Shown: positions 6,228 to 14,138, counted from the stretch's first letter. The stretch is 24,561 nt of DNA from JAMCRM01 sp041685075 (GCA_041685075.1 JAWLGN010000050.1:1-24561), one strand, 5' to 3'. The notes: generated by a model from the sequence alone, not told the origin. Numbers and translations are program-made.

Positions 6228-6923
6228 ATGAAGATAGGGATTATTGGCGCGGGGCAGATCGGTGGCACCCTCACGCGCCGCTTGAGGGCCTTGGGCCACG
6301 AGGTGTACGTGGCGAACTCGCGGGGACCGGAGACGCTTGCCAGACTGGCCGCCGAAACGGGCGCGCATGCCGTGACCGCCAAAGAAGCGGCCCGGTCCGG
6401 CGAAGTCGTGGTGGTGACGATTCCCCAAGCCAACATTCGCAAGCTGCCGAAGGATCTGTTCGAGGGCGTTCCGGACAGCGTCGTGGTTGTAGACACCGGC
6501 AACTACTACCCCCGGGAGCGCGACGGCCGCATCGAGGAGATCGAAGCCGGAATGCCGGAGAGCCGCTGGGTGGAGCGGCAACTTGGCCGGCCCGTAGTGA
6601 AAGCCTTCAACAACATCTATGCCCGGCACCTGATGGAGCGCGGCCAGCCCAAGGGCACACCCGGGCGAATCGCCCTGCCTGTAGCGGGCGATGACCAGCG
6701 GGCCAAACAGGTGGTAATGCGTCTGATCGACGAACTGGGATTCGACAGCGTCGATGCAGGCGGGCTCGACGAGTCCTGGCGGCAACAGCCCGGCACCCCG
6801 GTTTACACCGCGGATCTCGACGCCCAAGGCGTGCGCCGCGCGCTGGCGGAGGCCGGCAGAGAACGGAAGCCCGAGTTTCGCGCTACGGCGGCCAGCCCGG
6901 GCACCTTTACCAACCCTGCCTGA
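6228..6923 (+). CDS. NADP/F420-type oxidoreductase (NAD(P)-binding)
   Basis: A 231-aa Rossmann-fold protein of the F420-dependent NADP oxidoreductase family. The N-terminus MKIGIIGAGQIGGTL contains GxGxxG, and VYVANSRGPETL after the second strand contains Ser-Arg as expected for NADP(H) binding. VVVVTIPQ and VVVDTGNYYPRERDG follow, then VVKAFNNIYARHL, a motif shared by this family. In archaea and actinobacteria such enzymes transfer hydride between NADPH and F420. Many bacterial homologues have no proven F420 use, and no F420 biosynthesis gene is seen here, so the electron partner is uncertain. A strong GGGAGGAGG (~6214-6222) precedes the ATG at 6228. The upstream divergent region is filled by the 36-bp repeat array. 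Confidence 0.83.
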   Translation: MKIGIIGAGQIGGTLTRRLRALGHEVYVANSRGPETLARLAAETGAHAVTAKEAARSGEVVVVTIPQANIRKLPKDLFEGVPDSVVVVDTGNYYPRERDGRIEEIEAGMPESRWVERQLGRPVVKAFNNIYARHLMERGQPKGTPGRIALPVAGDDQRAKQVVMRLIDELGFDSVDAGGLDESWRQQPGTPVYTADLDAQGVRRALAEAGRERKPEFRATAASPGTFTNPA

Positions 6924-7029
6924 TTCGCCGAGGGCGGGCCACGGCGTGGCGCGGGTCTCCGGAAAACCCTCGCCACGATCCTTCCGGCTGCATTAAGATA
7001 AAGAACTCCTCTGGACAGAAAGGAACGTT

Positions 7030-9990
7030 GTGACTGCGCGAAGCCTGAAGGGCGGCCGTTACGAGATTCGCAAGATCCTGAGCCAGGGCGCCACCGCGGT
7101 GGTCTTCCACTGCTACGACACCGTGGCGCGACGGGAAGTGGCCCTGAAAGTCTTCCGCGATGCGCCGGACAGCGCCGCGCTCGAGGTGTTCCACAGAGAG
7201 TGCCAGGCGCTGGCGGGGATGCGCCACCCCAACATCGCGGAGATTCTGGATGCCGGGGAACTGGAAGGTTCCACGGGCAACCGGCCCTACATCGCCATGC
7301 CGCTGCTGGAGGGCGCGGTGTTGGAAGAGGCGATTCGGGGCTCCGGCCCGCGCCTGTCGGTGGAGCGCGTACTCGAGGTTCTGTGCCAGGCGTGCCGCGG
7401 GTTGCAGGCCGCGCACGAGCGCGGGGTAGTGCACGGCCACATCGAGCCGGGCAGCCTGTTTCTGCTGGGCGACGGCACCGTAAAGATCCTGGGTTTCGGG
7501 AGGCAGGGGAAGGGAACCCTGGCCTACAGGGCGCCGGAACAAGTCCGGTCGGAGGCGCCCACGGCGCGGGCGGACATTTTCTCGCTTGCGGTAGTGGGCT
7601 ACGAGGCGCTGGCACTGCGGCGGCCGTTCGAGGGCGGGAGCGAGCTCGAGATCGCCCAGGCCATTTTGCACACTGTCCAGCCGTTGGTTTCGGATGTGAA
7701 CCCGGCGGTCGACCGGGCGATCGGCGAGGTGATTCAGCGGGCCATGGCCAAGGAGCCGCGGCAGCGCTTTGCCGATGCGCGGGAGTTTGCCGTCGCTCTG
7801 GAGAAGGCGGCGCGCGGGGAGGGCCTACGGGAGCTCGCGGGCGAGTTGCAGTCGCTGGTGGAGCAGGGCAGGGAGGCGTGCCGGGCGGGCCGCTTCGACG
7901 AGGGCATGGGACTGCTGCGGCGGGCCTTCGAAATGGACCGGCGCAGCCGCATAGTGCGGGCGGCGCTGGTGGAAGTAATGGCGAACCAGGCGCGGGCGGA
8001 GTTGGATGCGAACCCGGAGCGCGCGGCGGACCTGGTGCAGGCGGTGCTGGCGCTGGACCCTGCCCACGCCGAGGCAGGCAGGCTGCGCGCATTGATCGAG
8101 GAGCGGATGCGTCCGGAGTCACCGCCGCCGGTGGCGCCGGTCGAGCCGGCGGAGCGCATCCCCACTCCGGCTCCGTCGCCCGCTGCGGCGGCGCCGGCAG
8201 CCGCGCCCAGGCGCACCAGGATGCCGCTGTGGGCGCTGGTTGCTGCAGTGGCGGTGGTGGCGGCGGTGGTGGCCGGGGTTCTCCTGCTGCGCGGCGGCGC
8301 GGCCGAGGTGGCGCTGGATGTCCGCACCTTCCCGCCCGGCGCGACCGTGCTGATCAACCAGGAAGCCCGAGGGACATCCAACTGCAGGCTGCTGCTGCCC
8401 GTGGGGGAGTACGAGGTGCAGGCGGTGATGCCGGGGTTCCGGCCGGCGGTGGCCTCACTAACCCTCCGGGAGGGTGTGCCGGGGGTGGTGGACCTCACGC
8501 TGGAGCCGCTCAACGTGGCGCTGCGGATCTTCACGGACCTGGACCCGGCACGCGTGACCATCAACGATCAACCGCCGGTGCCGTTTCAGGGCGGGCAATT
8601 CGTGCTGGACCGGCTGCCGGAGGGGCGCCACACGGTGCGGATCGCCGGGCGGTACGGCGAAGCGGTTTTTCCGGTGGAAGTGACGGCGGCCGAGGCGCCG
8701 CGGGTGGCCGGGCCGGTGGAGGCAAAGCAGGTTGCCGCGGTGGTGGTGGCGCAGGCGGGCGCCGAGGCGCGGGTGTACTCCAGCATGGCGAACGCACCGG
8801 TTTCGGTGGACGGCGCGCCCGCCGGAATCGTCGGGCCTGAAGGCTTGGCACTCGCCGGGCTGGCTGCGGGCGGTCACGAACTGGAGATTGGCGAAGGGCG
8901 CGAGCGCAGGAAGCTCTCCTTCGAGACCGCGGGCAACCCGACGCTGACGGCGTTTTTGAATTCGGACCGCGATGCCGGCACCCTGGTGGTGATCACCGGG
9001 GAGGACGGCGCTACCGTGTGGCTCGACGGCAAGGAGCAGCCGCGCCCCACCAGCCGCGGGCAGTTGCGCATCCCCAACCTGGCGGTGAAGCAGTATGCCG
9101 TGCGGGTGACCAAGGACGGGTTCGTGGACAGCCCGGAACTGCCGGTAGAGATCCGGAAGGGCGAGGATAGCCGGCTGGTTTTCGAACTGCGGCCGGTACC
9201 CACGGTGGCGGCGATGTTGATTGCAGGCGGGCCGCCGGGAGCGGAGGTGCTGATCGACGGCAGCGCGGTGGGGACCGTGGGGTTCGACGGCGGCTTCTCG
9301 ATATCCAACATCGCCCCGGGCGACCACCGGATCGAACTGCGGATGCCGCAGTACCGGCCGCGCGTGGTGGCACGGCAATTCGCGGCGGGAGAAACGGTGC
9401 GGCTATCGGCGGCGGAGGTGGCGCTGGAGGCCATGCCGCGCACGGCGCCGAAACCCGCGCCCCCGCCGGTGGCCGCCGCTCCGGCGCCGCCGCCCAAGAC
9501 GACGAAGCTGGGAATGGAGGGTTGGGCAAAACCGGGCGTGTGGCGCACGGAAGGGCCCTGGCACATGCACCGGGGCGGCGGGTTTGTGCTCTTCCGGCCC
9601 ATGCCCGAGGGCGCCACCTACATCTTCACCGTAATGGCGCACCGCGGCGGGCGGCTGCGCTGGGTGGTGGGGCATGCCGGGGATAAGAACCACGCGCTGT
9701 TCGAAATGGACGACCGGCAGTTCTACCGGAAGCAGGTGACCAACGGCAGAACGAAGGAGCTTGCCAAGAAGCCGCACGGTATACCGCGGCAGCGCTTTCT
9801 GACGTGTACGGTCCAGGTGAAGGTCTCGCCCGAAAGCGTCGTGCACCGCATCAACGTCGACGGCACCTGGCGGGATTTGGACGAATGGACCGATGCGGAA
9901 GCAGCGTTCACCGCCGGGCCGTTCGGCTTTCTGGTGCGCGGGCGCGACGAGATCGGGCTCTCGAACTTCAGCGTGACGCCCGCCCGCTGA
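7030..9990 (+). CDS. Membrane-anchored PEGA-domain pseudokinase with C-terminal beta-sandwich-like domain
   Basis: 986 aa. The domain order is: Ser/Thr-kinase-like fold (~10-262), TPR-like helices (~270-360), Pro/Ala linker (~365-395), one membrane span (398-420, LWALVAAVAVVAAVVAGVLL), several PEGA-type beta repeats (~430-820) and a C-terminal ~155-aa domain resembling DUF1080/concanavalin-like sandwiches. In the kinase fold, the ATP Lys40 (VALKVF) and helix-C Glu57 are kept. The catalytic loop reads HGHIEPGS (135-142) instead of HRDxKxxN, and the metal-binding DFG reads GFG (155-157). Asp, Lys, Asn and DFG-Asp are all lost, so phosphotransfer is very unlikely: it is probably a sensor or scaffold pseudokinase with its PEGA part in the periplasm (inference). 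Start is GTG 7030 with AAAGGA 6 nt upstream. It stands as a single gene. Confidence 0.9.
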   Translation: MTARSLKGGRYEIRKILSQGATAVVFHCYDTVARREVALKVFRDAPDSAALEVFHRECQALAGMRHPNIAEILDAGELEGSTGNRPYIAMPLLEGAVLEEAIRGSGPRLSVERVLEVLCQACRGLQAAHERGVVHGHIEPGSLFLLGDGTVKILGFGRQGKGTLAYRAPEQVRSEAPTARADIFSLAVVGYEALALRRPFEGGSELEIAQAILHTVQPLVSDVNPAVDRAIGEVIQRAMAKEPRQRFADAREFAVALEKAARGEGLRELAGELQSLVEQGREACRAGRFDEGMGLLRRAFEMDRRSRIVRAALVEVMANQARAELDANPERAADLVQAVLALDPAHAEAGRLRALIEERMRPESPPPVAPVEPAERIPTPAPSPAAAAPAAAPRRTRMPLWALVAAVAVVAAVVAGVLLLRGGAAEVALDVRTFPPGATVLINQEARGTSNCRLLLPVGEYEVQAVMPGFRPAVASLTLREGVPGVVDLTLEPLNVALRIFTDLDPARVTINDQPPVPFQGGQFVLDRLPEGRHTVRIAGRYGEAVFPVEVTAAEAPRVAGPVEAKQVAAVVVAQAGAEARVYSSMANAPVSVDGAPAGIVGPEGLALAGLAAGGHELEIGEGRERRKLSFETAGNPTLTAFLNSDRDAGTLVVITGEDGATVWLDGKEQPRPTSRGQLRIPNLAVKQYAVRVTKDGFVDSPELPVEIRKGEDSRLVFELRPVPTVAAMLIAGGPPGAEVLIDGSAVGTVGFDGGFSISNIAPGDHRIELRMPQYRPRVVARQFAAGETVRLSAAEVALEAMPRTAPKPAPPPVAAAPAPPPKTTKLGMEGWAKPGVWRTEGPWHMHRGGGFVLFRPMPEGATYIFTVMAHRGGRLRWVVGHAGDKNHALFEMDDRQFYRKQVTNGRTKELAKKPHGIPRQRFLTCTVQVKVSPESVVHRINVDGTWRDLDEWTDAEAAFTAGPFGFLVRGRDEIGLSNFSVTPAR

Positions 9991-10026
9991 ACCGACTTCG
10001 CGGGTGAACCCGGGCGGCCGTTCGAG

Positions 10027-10896
10027 TTACTCGGCCATAAGATAGATCGCCACCGAGGCCAGCGCCATGCCGGCCACGAGAACCCCGTGCGGCACCACCT
10101 GGTAGATCAGCAGCGAAAGGATGATGGTGAGAACCGGGGCGAGCGAAGTCATGGGGGTGACGATGATGGCCTTGCCGTAGCGCATGGCGTAGACCAGGCA
10201 GAGGGCGCCGATGGCGTTGAGCACCTGAATGAGGGCGGCCAGCCAGGGGCCGTTCCAGCCCCAGTTGATGGGCTGGCTGAAATCCGTCATGACGACGGCC
10301 CCGGGGATGAGCAGCACGCCCGTGGCGGCCATGTAGAAGAAGATGCTCTCGGCCCGCATGGTGAGGTTGGAGAGCTTCATGACGTAGGCCTGCACGCCCC
10401 AGGCGGCGAAGACCAGCAGGGCGAGGATGAGCCAGAGCCTGCCGGTGGCGGGGCCGCCGCCGGAGGGCTGCCAGGAGAGCAATACGATGGCGGGCAGTGC
10501 GAGACAAATGCCGGCCCAGGCGCGGCGCGAGGCGCGCTCCTTCAGCAGCGTCACCGAAAGCGCCACCGTCACCACGGGGTAGAGCGAGATGAAGGGGAAG
10601 ACGATGTAGGCGGGGCCGGTGCGCAGGGCCTGGAAGAGCAGCAGTTGGCCGCCCGCGCCGAGCAGTCCCACGGTGGAGCCCAGGAAAATGGAGCGGGCAT
10701 CGTGCTCCAGTTTCCAGCCGGCCACCCGCAGGGCCACCAGCGCGCAGGGGATCATGGTCAGGGCCCAAACCGAGTAGCCCAGGGTGGCGGGGAAGCCTGC
10801 CTTTTCGGGAATCTCGATGAAGGCTCCCCAGACGCCCCAAAACAGGGTCGTCACTACGGCAAAGACCAGCCACAGGCGTTTCTGAATCGCGGCCAT
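10027..10896 (-). CDS. EamA/DMT-family transporter
   Basis: A 289-aa integral membrane protein with about ten hydrophobic segments in two halves, the plan of the drug/metabolite transporter superfamily (EamA). Typical features are WGVWGAFIEIPEKAGF after the first span, ALRTGPAYIVFPFISLYPVV (the conserved segment at the end of the first half) and AMRYGKAIIVTPMTSLAPVLT in the second. It should export or import a small metabolite across the inner membrane, but the substrate cannot be read from sequence. I start it at ATG 10896, preceded by AAAGG 7 nt upstream; in-frame sequence beyond is low-quality and lacks a membrane-protein character. A perfect 12-bp palindrome TTCGGTACCGAA sits at 10907-10918 beside the start. 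It lies downstream of yjbQ on the same strand, separated by hairpins. Confidence 0.85.
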   Translation of the reverse strand: MAAIQKRLWLVFAVVTTLFWGVWGAFIEIPEKAGFPATLGYSVWALTMIPCALVALRVAGWKLEHDARSIFLGSTVGLLGAGGQLLLFQALRTGPAYIVFPFISLYPVVTVALSVTLLKERASRRAWAGICLALPAIVLLSWQPSGGGPATGRLWLILALLVFAAWGVQAYVMKLSNLTMRAESIFFYMAATGVLLIPGAVVMTDFSQPINWGWNGPWLAALIQVLNAIGALCLVYAMRYGKAIIVTPMTSLAPVLTIILSLLIYQVVPHGVLVAGMALASVAIYLMAE

Positions 10897-10906
10897 AAGA
10901 TAACCT

Positions 10907-10918
10907 TTCGGTACCGAA
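10907..10918. promoter_or_regulatory. 12-bp perfect palindrome upstream of EamA gene (candidate operator)
   Basis: TTCGGTACCGAA reads the same on both strands and ends 10 bp before the transporter start codon, overlapping the AAAGG ribosome binding site. Its position would allow repression of transcription or translation. No matching second copy or regulator gene was seen nearby. Confidence 0.35.
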
Positions 10919-10939
10919 CAAAGTAGCGCACATTCAGTC

Positions 10940-10999
10940 AAAAAGAAACGCCGGGCGGGCTGCTGCGGCGCTTCCGGATGCTGGCCGCGGCGCGCGGCC
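10940..10999 (-). terminator. Candidate terminator/hairpins after yjbQ
   Basis: Downstream of yjbQ on the minus strand there is a strong hairpin with a 10-bp stem containing one wobble (10980-10989 with 10993-11002; the core GGCCGCG/CGCGGCC is perfect). A second, weaker stem CGCCG...CGGCG (10970-10966 with 10953-10949) follows, then TTTCTTTTT (10948-10940). The second has the layout of an intrinsic terminator but a large loop. Confidence 0.4.
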
Positions 11000-11020
11000 G
11001 GCACGAGCGAATAGCGGTCC

Positions 11021-11473
11021 TCAGGCCTGGCCGATGACCTGCACCATGGCGGTGCGGGCAAGCGGGCCGTCGAACTCCAGGAAGTAGACGCGCTGGCGGC
11101 TGCCGCGCACCACCTTGCCGTCCTCGATGGGGAAGAAGCAGTTCACGCCGCCCAAGATGCTCTTCAGGTGGTCGCCGGCGTTGAAGCCCAGGCGGCCGTC
11201 GAAATCCAGGTAGCGGTTGTGCCAGTAGCCGAAGCCGGCGCCCTTGGGCGGGTCCTTGGGGGCCAGGCGCTCCAGGTGGGCCAGGACGTCGCGCTCCAGG
11301 CACTCGATTCCCTCGGTCACCAGCAGGCCCGAAGAGGTATGGCAGGTGAGCGCCAGCACCACGCCGTTGCGCGCGCCGCTTTCGGCCACGACGCGCTCGA
11401 TCTCGTCGGTGATGTCGATCATCTCCATGTCCTTGCGGGACTGGACTTCGATACGTTCCAGCTTGATAATCAC
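11021..11473 (-). CDS. yjbQ: YjbQ/UPF0047 family protein (secondary thiamine-phosphate synthase)
   Basis: A 150-aa member of UPF0047. The E. coli homologue YjbQ has weak thiamine phosphate synthase activity (family knowledge), but the physiological role is uncertain. Conserved segments are ALTCHTSSGLLVTEG, GDHLKSILGGVNCFFPIEDG, RGSRQRVYFLEFDGP and the terminal RTAMVQVIG. The invariant His residues of the family are present in CHTS, YWHN and GDHL. Start is GTG 11473, which shares the GTGA tetranucleotide with the stop of the upstream amidohydrolase gene (11470-11473), so translation is probably coupled. The pairing suggests a common pathway for the two proteins, though I cannot name it. Confidence 0.88.
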   Translation of the reverse strand: MIIKLERIEVQSRKDMEMIDITDEIERVVAESGARNGVVLALTCHTSSGLLVTEGIECLERDVLAHLERLAPKDPPKGAGFGYWHNRYLDFDGRLGFNAGDHLKSILGGVNCFFPIEDGKVVRGSRQRVYFLEFDGPLARTAMVQVIGQA

Positions 11474-12327
11474 AGGCTTCCCCCCAGCAGCTTTTCGGCG
11501 TTCGTTCGGAATACCAGGTCGAGGCAGTCGTCGGAGAGTCCGATTTCGCGCATCACCCGGGCCATGTTCTTGATCTCCACGCGCGGGTAGTTGGAGCCGA
11601 ACAGGAGCTGGTGGCGCAGGCTGCGCTCGAAGACGGTGAGCGGCACCTGGTGGTTCATGGCGTAGCCGAGGAAGTCGCGTGGGTTATCGAAGTAGAGGGC
11701 CGAGGTGTCCAGGTAGAGGTTGGGATACTTGAGCGCCAGGGCCACGGCGTCCACCACCCAGGGCCAGGCGAGGTGGGCGAGCACGATGCGCAGCTCGGGA
11801 AAGTCGGCGGCCACGTTCTCAAAGCGCAGCGGCTGGCCGTATTGCAGGCGGCTGCCGGGCTGCCAGCTCATACCGGCGTGGAAGAGAACGGGGATGCCGA
11901 GTTCCCGGGCCTTTTCATAAACCGGGTAGGCCAGGCGGTCGTCGGCGTAGAAGCCCTGCATGGCGGGATCGAGTTTGAGGCCCCGGAGTTTGAGATCGCG
12001 GACGGCGTTTTCGAGCTGTTGCGGCGCGTCGGGCTGGTGCGGATCGACGCTGGCGAAGCCGACCAGGCGCGGCGACATGGCGCAGAGTTCCGCGATCTGG
12101 CAGTTGGTGTAGATGGTTTCGCGGCGGGCCGTGGTGGCGTCGATGGGGAGCACCACGGCTTTTTCCAGGCCGGCGCAGTCCAGTTCCAGAAGGAACGTCT
12201 CCAGCGGCTGGAAATTGTTGCCGATGTAATAGACCTCTCGTGCGGCGCGTTCCAGTTCCGGATAGCGGGCGATCATCTCGCGCACGAGCAGGGGATGGGT
12301 GTGAAAGTCGATTCCACGTTGGAGCAT
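11470..12327 (-). CDS. Amidohydrolase-2 family (TIM-barrel metal-dependent hydrolase/decarboxylase)
   Basis: A 285-aa protein of the amidohydrolase-related superfamily close to ACMSD and gamma-resorcylate decarboxylase. Metal-ligand positions are DFHTHP (H9, H11), VLFHAG (H150) and VLAHLAWPW (H185). The last ligand position is normally Asp in FGSDxP, but reads FGSNYP here (N245, verified in the DNA). Asn at this site occurs in some subfamilies, so activity is not excluded, but it points away from the best-studied decarboxylases. The start is ATG 12327 with no good Shine-Dalgarno; TAGAAT (12347-12342 on the minus strand) lies 14 nt upstream. It forms an operon with yjbQ through a 4-bp overlap, and it diverges from the Gfo/Idh/MocA gene with 69 bp between starts. 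The substrate is unknown. Confidence 0.85.
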   Translation of the reverse strand: MLQRGIDFHTHPLLVREMIARYPELERAAREVYYIGNNFQPLETFLLELDCAGLEKAVVLPIDATTARRETIYTNCQIAELCAMSPRLVGFASVDPHQPDAPQQLENAVRDLKLRGLKLDPAMQGFYADDRLAYPVYEKARELGIPVLFHAGMSWQPGSRLQYGQPLRFENVAADFPELRIVLAHLAWPWVVDAVALALKYPNLYLDTSALYFDNPRDFLGYAMNHQVPLTVFERSLRHQLLFGSNYPRVEIKNMARVMREIGLSDDCLDLVFRTNAEKLLGGSL

Positions 12328-12341
12328 GTCCGTAAAGGTAG

Positions 12342-12389
12342 ATTCTAGCGCGTATTTCCGCCGCGCCGGGAATCACGCCGCGCTAGACT
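12342..12389. promoter_or_regulatory. Mirror-image -10 elements within a 9-bp inverted repeat (divergent promoters)
   Basis: TCTAGCGCG (12344-12352) and CGCGCTAGA (12379-12387) form a perfect inverted repeat with 26 bp between arms. Read outward, each arm becomes CGCGC followed by a -10-like hexamer: TAGAAT (12347-12342, minus) for the amidohydrolase and TAGACT (12384-12389, plus) for the oxidoreductase. The plus hexamer ends 7 nt before the ATG at 12397. No convincing -35 is visible for either. Confidence 0.45.
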
Positions 12390-12396
12390 TGCTGGG

Positions 12397-13485
12397 ATGA
12401 GACGCTTGAACGTGGCGTTAATCGGCCAGGGATTCATGGGTCGGGCGCACTCGAACGCGTGGCGGCAGGTGCGCATGTTTTTCGATCTCCAGGTAGAGCC
12501 GCGCATGAAGGTGCTGTGCGGGCGAAACCGCGAGGCGCTGGAGCGGCAGGCGGCGCTGTGGGGCTGGGAGGAGACGGAAACGGACTGGCGCGCCGCGGTG
12601 GAGCGCCCCGATATCGACGCGGTGGACGTGGCGGTGCCCAACGCGCTGCACGCCCCGGTGGCCATGGCGGCGGCCGAAGCGGGGAAGATGGTGCTGTGCG
12701 AAAAGCCGCTGGCGGTCTCGGCTGAAGAGGCGGCGCGCATGGCCCGGGCGGCGCGCGGGGTGCGGAACATGGTGTGGTACAACTACCGGCGCGTGCCGGC
12801 GGTGTCGCTGGCGCGGCGCTGGGTGGATGAGGGGCGCATCGGGCGAGTCTTTCACTACCGCGCCGCCTACTTGCAGCAGTGGGGTAACGACCCCACGCGG
12901 CCGCCCAACTGGAAGCTGGACCCCGGGTTGGCGGGCAGCGGCGTGCTGGGCGACCTGCTCTCCCACGTGGTGGATACGGCCCTGTGGCTGAACGGGCCGG
13001 TGGCGGAGGTTTCGGCCGCGGCCCACACCTTCGCCGAAGGGCGCCGGGTGGACGATGCCGTGACGGTGCTGGCGCGCTTCCAGAACGGCAGCGTGGGGAC
13101 GCTCGAGGCCACGCGCTACGCCGTGGGCTGCCGCAATCAGAACCGCTTCGAAATGCACGGCGAGCGGGGAATGCTGCGCTTCAACCTGGAGCACCTGAAC
13201 TACCTGGAGTACTACGATGCCACCGAGGAGGCGTCCGGGCAGGGGCCGCGCTCGATCCTGGTCACAGGGCCCGGCCACCCGTATTCCACGAACTTCTGGA
13301 AGCCGGGGCACGTGGTGGGCTACGAGCATACCTTCATCGCGGCCCTGGGGGATTTTCTGGGGGCGGTGGCGCGCGAGGAGGAGTTCCACCCGGATTTCGA
13401 AGACGGGTTGCGGGTGGAGCAGGTGCTGGAAGCGGTCAAGCATTCGGCCGAGCGGCGCGAGTGGGTGGCTCCGATAAGCGATTGA
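12397..13485 (+). CDS. Gfo/Idh/MocA family oxidoreductase
   Basis: A 362-aa NAD(P)-dependent dehydrogenase of the Gfo/Idh/MocA family, typically acting on sugars, inositols or their derivatives. The N-terminal Rossmann motif is GQGFMG (10-15) in LNVALIGQGFMGRAHSNAW. The conserved catalytic Lys is in CEKPLA (E102-K103-P104), and the second signature GDLLSHVVD spans 185-193 with H190 and D193. Length is normal. The substrate cannot be deduced. It reads divergently from the amidohydrolase-yjbQ pair. The ATG at 12397 has TAGACT ending 7 nt upstream and only TGCTGGG between, so it may be leaderless. Its last 50 bp overlap the 3' end of the convergent Tat/HELLH gene. Confidence 0.9.
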   Translation: MRRLNVALIGQGFMGRAHSNAWRQVRMFFDLQVEPRMKVLCGRNREALERQAALWGWEETETDWRAAVERPDIDAVDVAVPNALHAPVAMAAAEAGKMVLCEKPLAVSAEEAARMARAARGVRNMVWYNYRRVPAVSLARRWVDEGRIGRVFHYRAAYLQQWGNDPTRPPNWKLDPGLAGSGVLGDLLSHVVDTALWLNGPVAEVSAAAHTFAEGRRVDDAVTVLARFQNGSVGTLEATRYAVGCRNQNRFEMHGERGMLRFNLEHLNYLEYYDATEEASGQGPRSILVTGPGHPYSTNFWKPGHVVGYEHTFIAALGDFLGAVAREEEFHPDFEDGLRVEQVLEAVKHSAERREWVAPISD

Positions 13486-14056
13486 GGAATTCCCGGGCCG
13501 ATTGCTGGACGGCCGCTCCGTCGTGGAAGAGCCACAACCGGGTGGCGTGCCAGTTCACCCGGGATTCCCGGTCGCGGGAGCGGAACCAGCCGGGGCGCCG
13601 CACGAAGACGTCCCCGAGGAGCGCGTGCAGCAGTTCGTGCACGCAGGTGTTCACCGACAGGAAGGGAACGCGATTGCCGTGCGCATGTTGTAGGGCCAGC
13701 AGGCAGATGCAGTAGCCTTCGTGCAGGGTGGTGACGCCTGCGAGCGAGCGCCCCTGGTCCCAGTGCATGGGGACGGAAGCGGTCAGGACCAGGTTGATGG
13801 CGCCGCGCTCCAGAGCGGTGAAGACCGGTCTTCCGCCGGGCGACCGCCGGATTTCGCCCTGGGCGTCGGTCGAATGGAGCGCCACGCCGGCCCGGCCGAA
13901 CATCCGTACCGCTTCCGGCCAGACGCTGAACCAGAAGCGGCGGAGTTCCTCCGCTGTGCATGACGCCCGCCTGTCCATCACGCGATGCACGGGCACGGCC
14001 AGCGGCGCCTGGGCAGCCGCGAACGCTGCGTTCCGCAAGAGATCGCGACGGGTCAT
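13436..14056 (-). CDS. Tat-exported HELLH zinc-peptidase-like protein
   Basis: A 206-aa protein with a twin-arginine-like N-terminus (MTRRDLLRNAAFAAAQAPLA) and a zincin motif HELLH at 140-144 in VNTCVHELLHALLGD. The motif gives two His ligands and a catalytic Glu in metallopeptidases. A third ligand could be D149 or a later His or Asp, but I cannot assign it. The preceding helix-strand pattern (GVTTLHEGYCICLLALQHA) is consistent with a small zincin core. I do not recognise a named family. Start is ATG 14056, with AGGGG very close and TAGACT 11 nt upstream. The 3' end runs 50 bp into the oxidoreductase gene on the other strand. If exported, it would act in the periplasm or cell envelope. Peptidase activity is inference from the motif. 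Confidence 0.75.
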   Translation of the reverse strand: MTRRDLLRNAAFAAAQAPLAVPVHRVMDRRASCTAEELRRFWFSVWPEAVRMFGRAGVALHSTDAQGEIRRSPGGRPVFTALERGAINLVLTASVPMHWDQGRSLAGVTTLHEGYCICLLALQHAHGNRVPFLSVNTCVHELLHALLGDVFVRRPGWFRSRDRESRVNWHATRLWLFHDGAAVQQSAREFLNRLSEPPTRAARPNA

Positions 14057-14138
14057 AGCCCCTTGGGAGTCTATCAGACCGCCGGATGCGCCGGCTCGGC
14101 GCCGGCAGCCGGTTGCGGTAGATTAGGATTAGAGCAAC

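Noticed and set aside
6938..6950. Hairpin GCCAC-GGC-GTGGC after the NADP oxidoreductase as a terminator
   Set aside because: The stem is only 5 bp and no T-run follows.
6803..8122. 439-codon minus-strand open frame opposite the pseudokinase
   Set aside because: Pro/Arg/Ala-rich antisense translation without any motif.
9991..10026. Terminator between the pseudokinase and the EamA gene
   Set aside because: CGGG-TGAA-CCCG is too short and lacks a T-tract on either strand.
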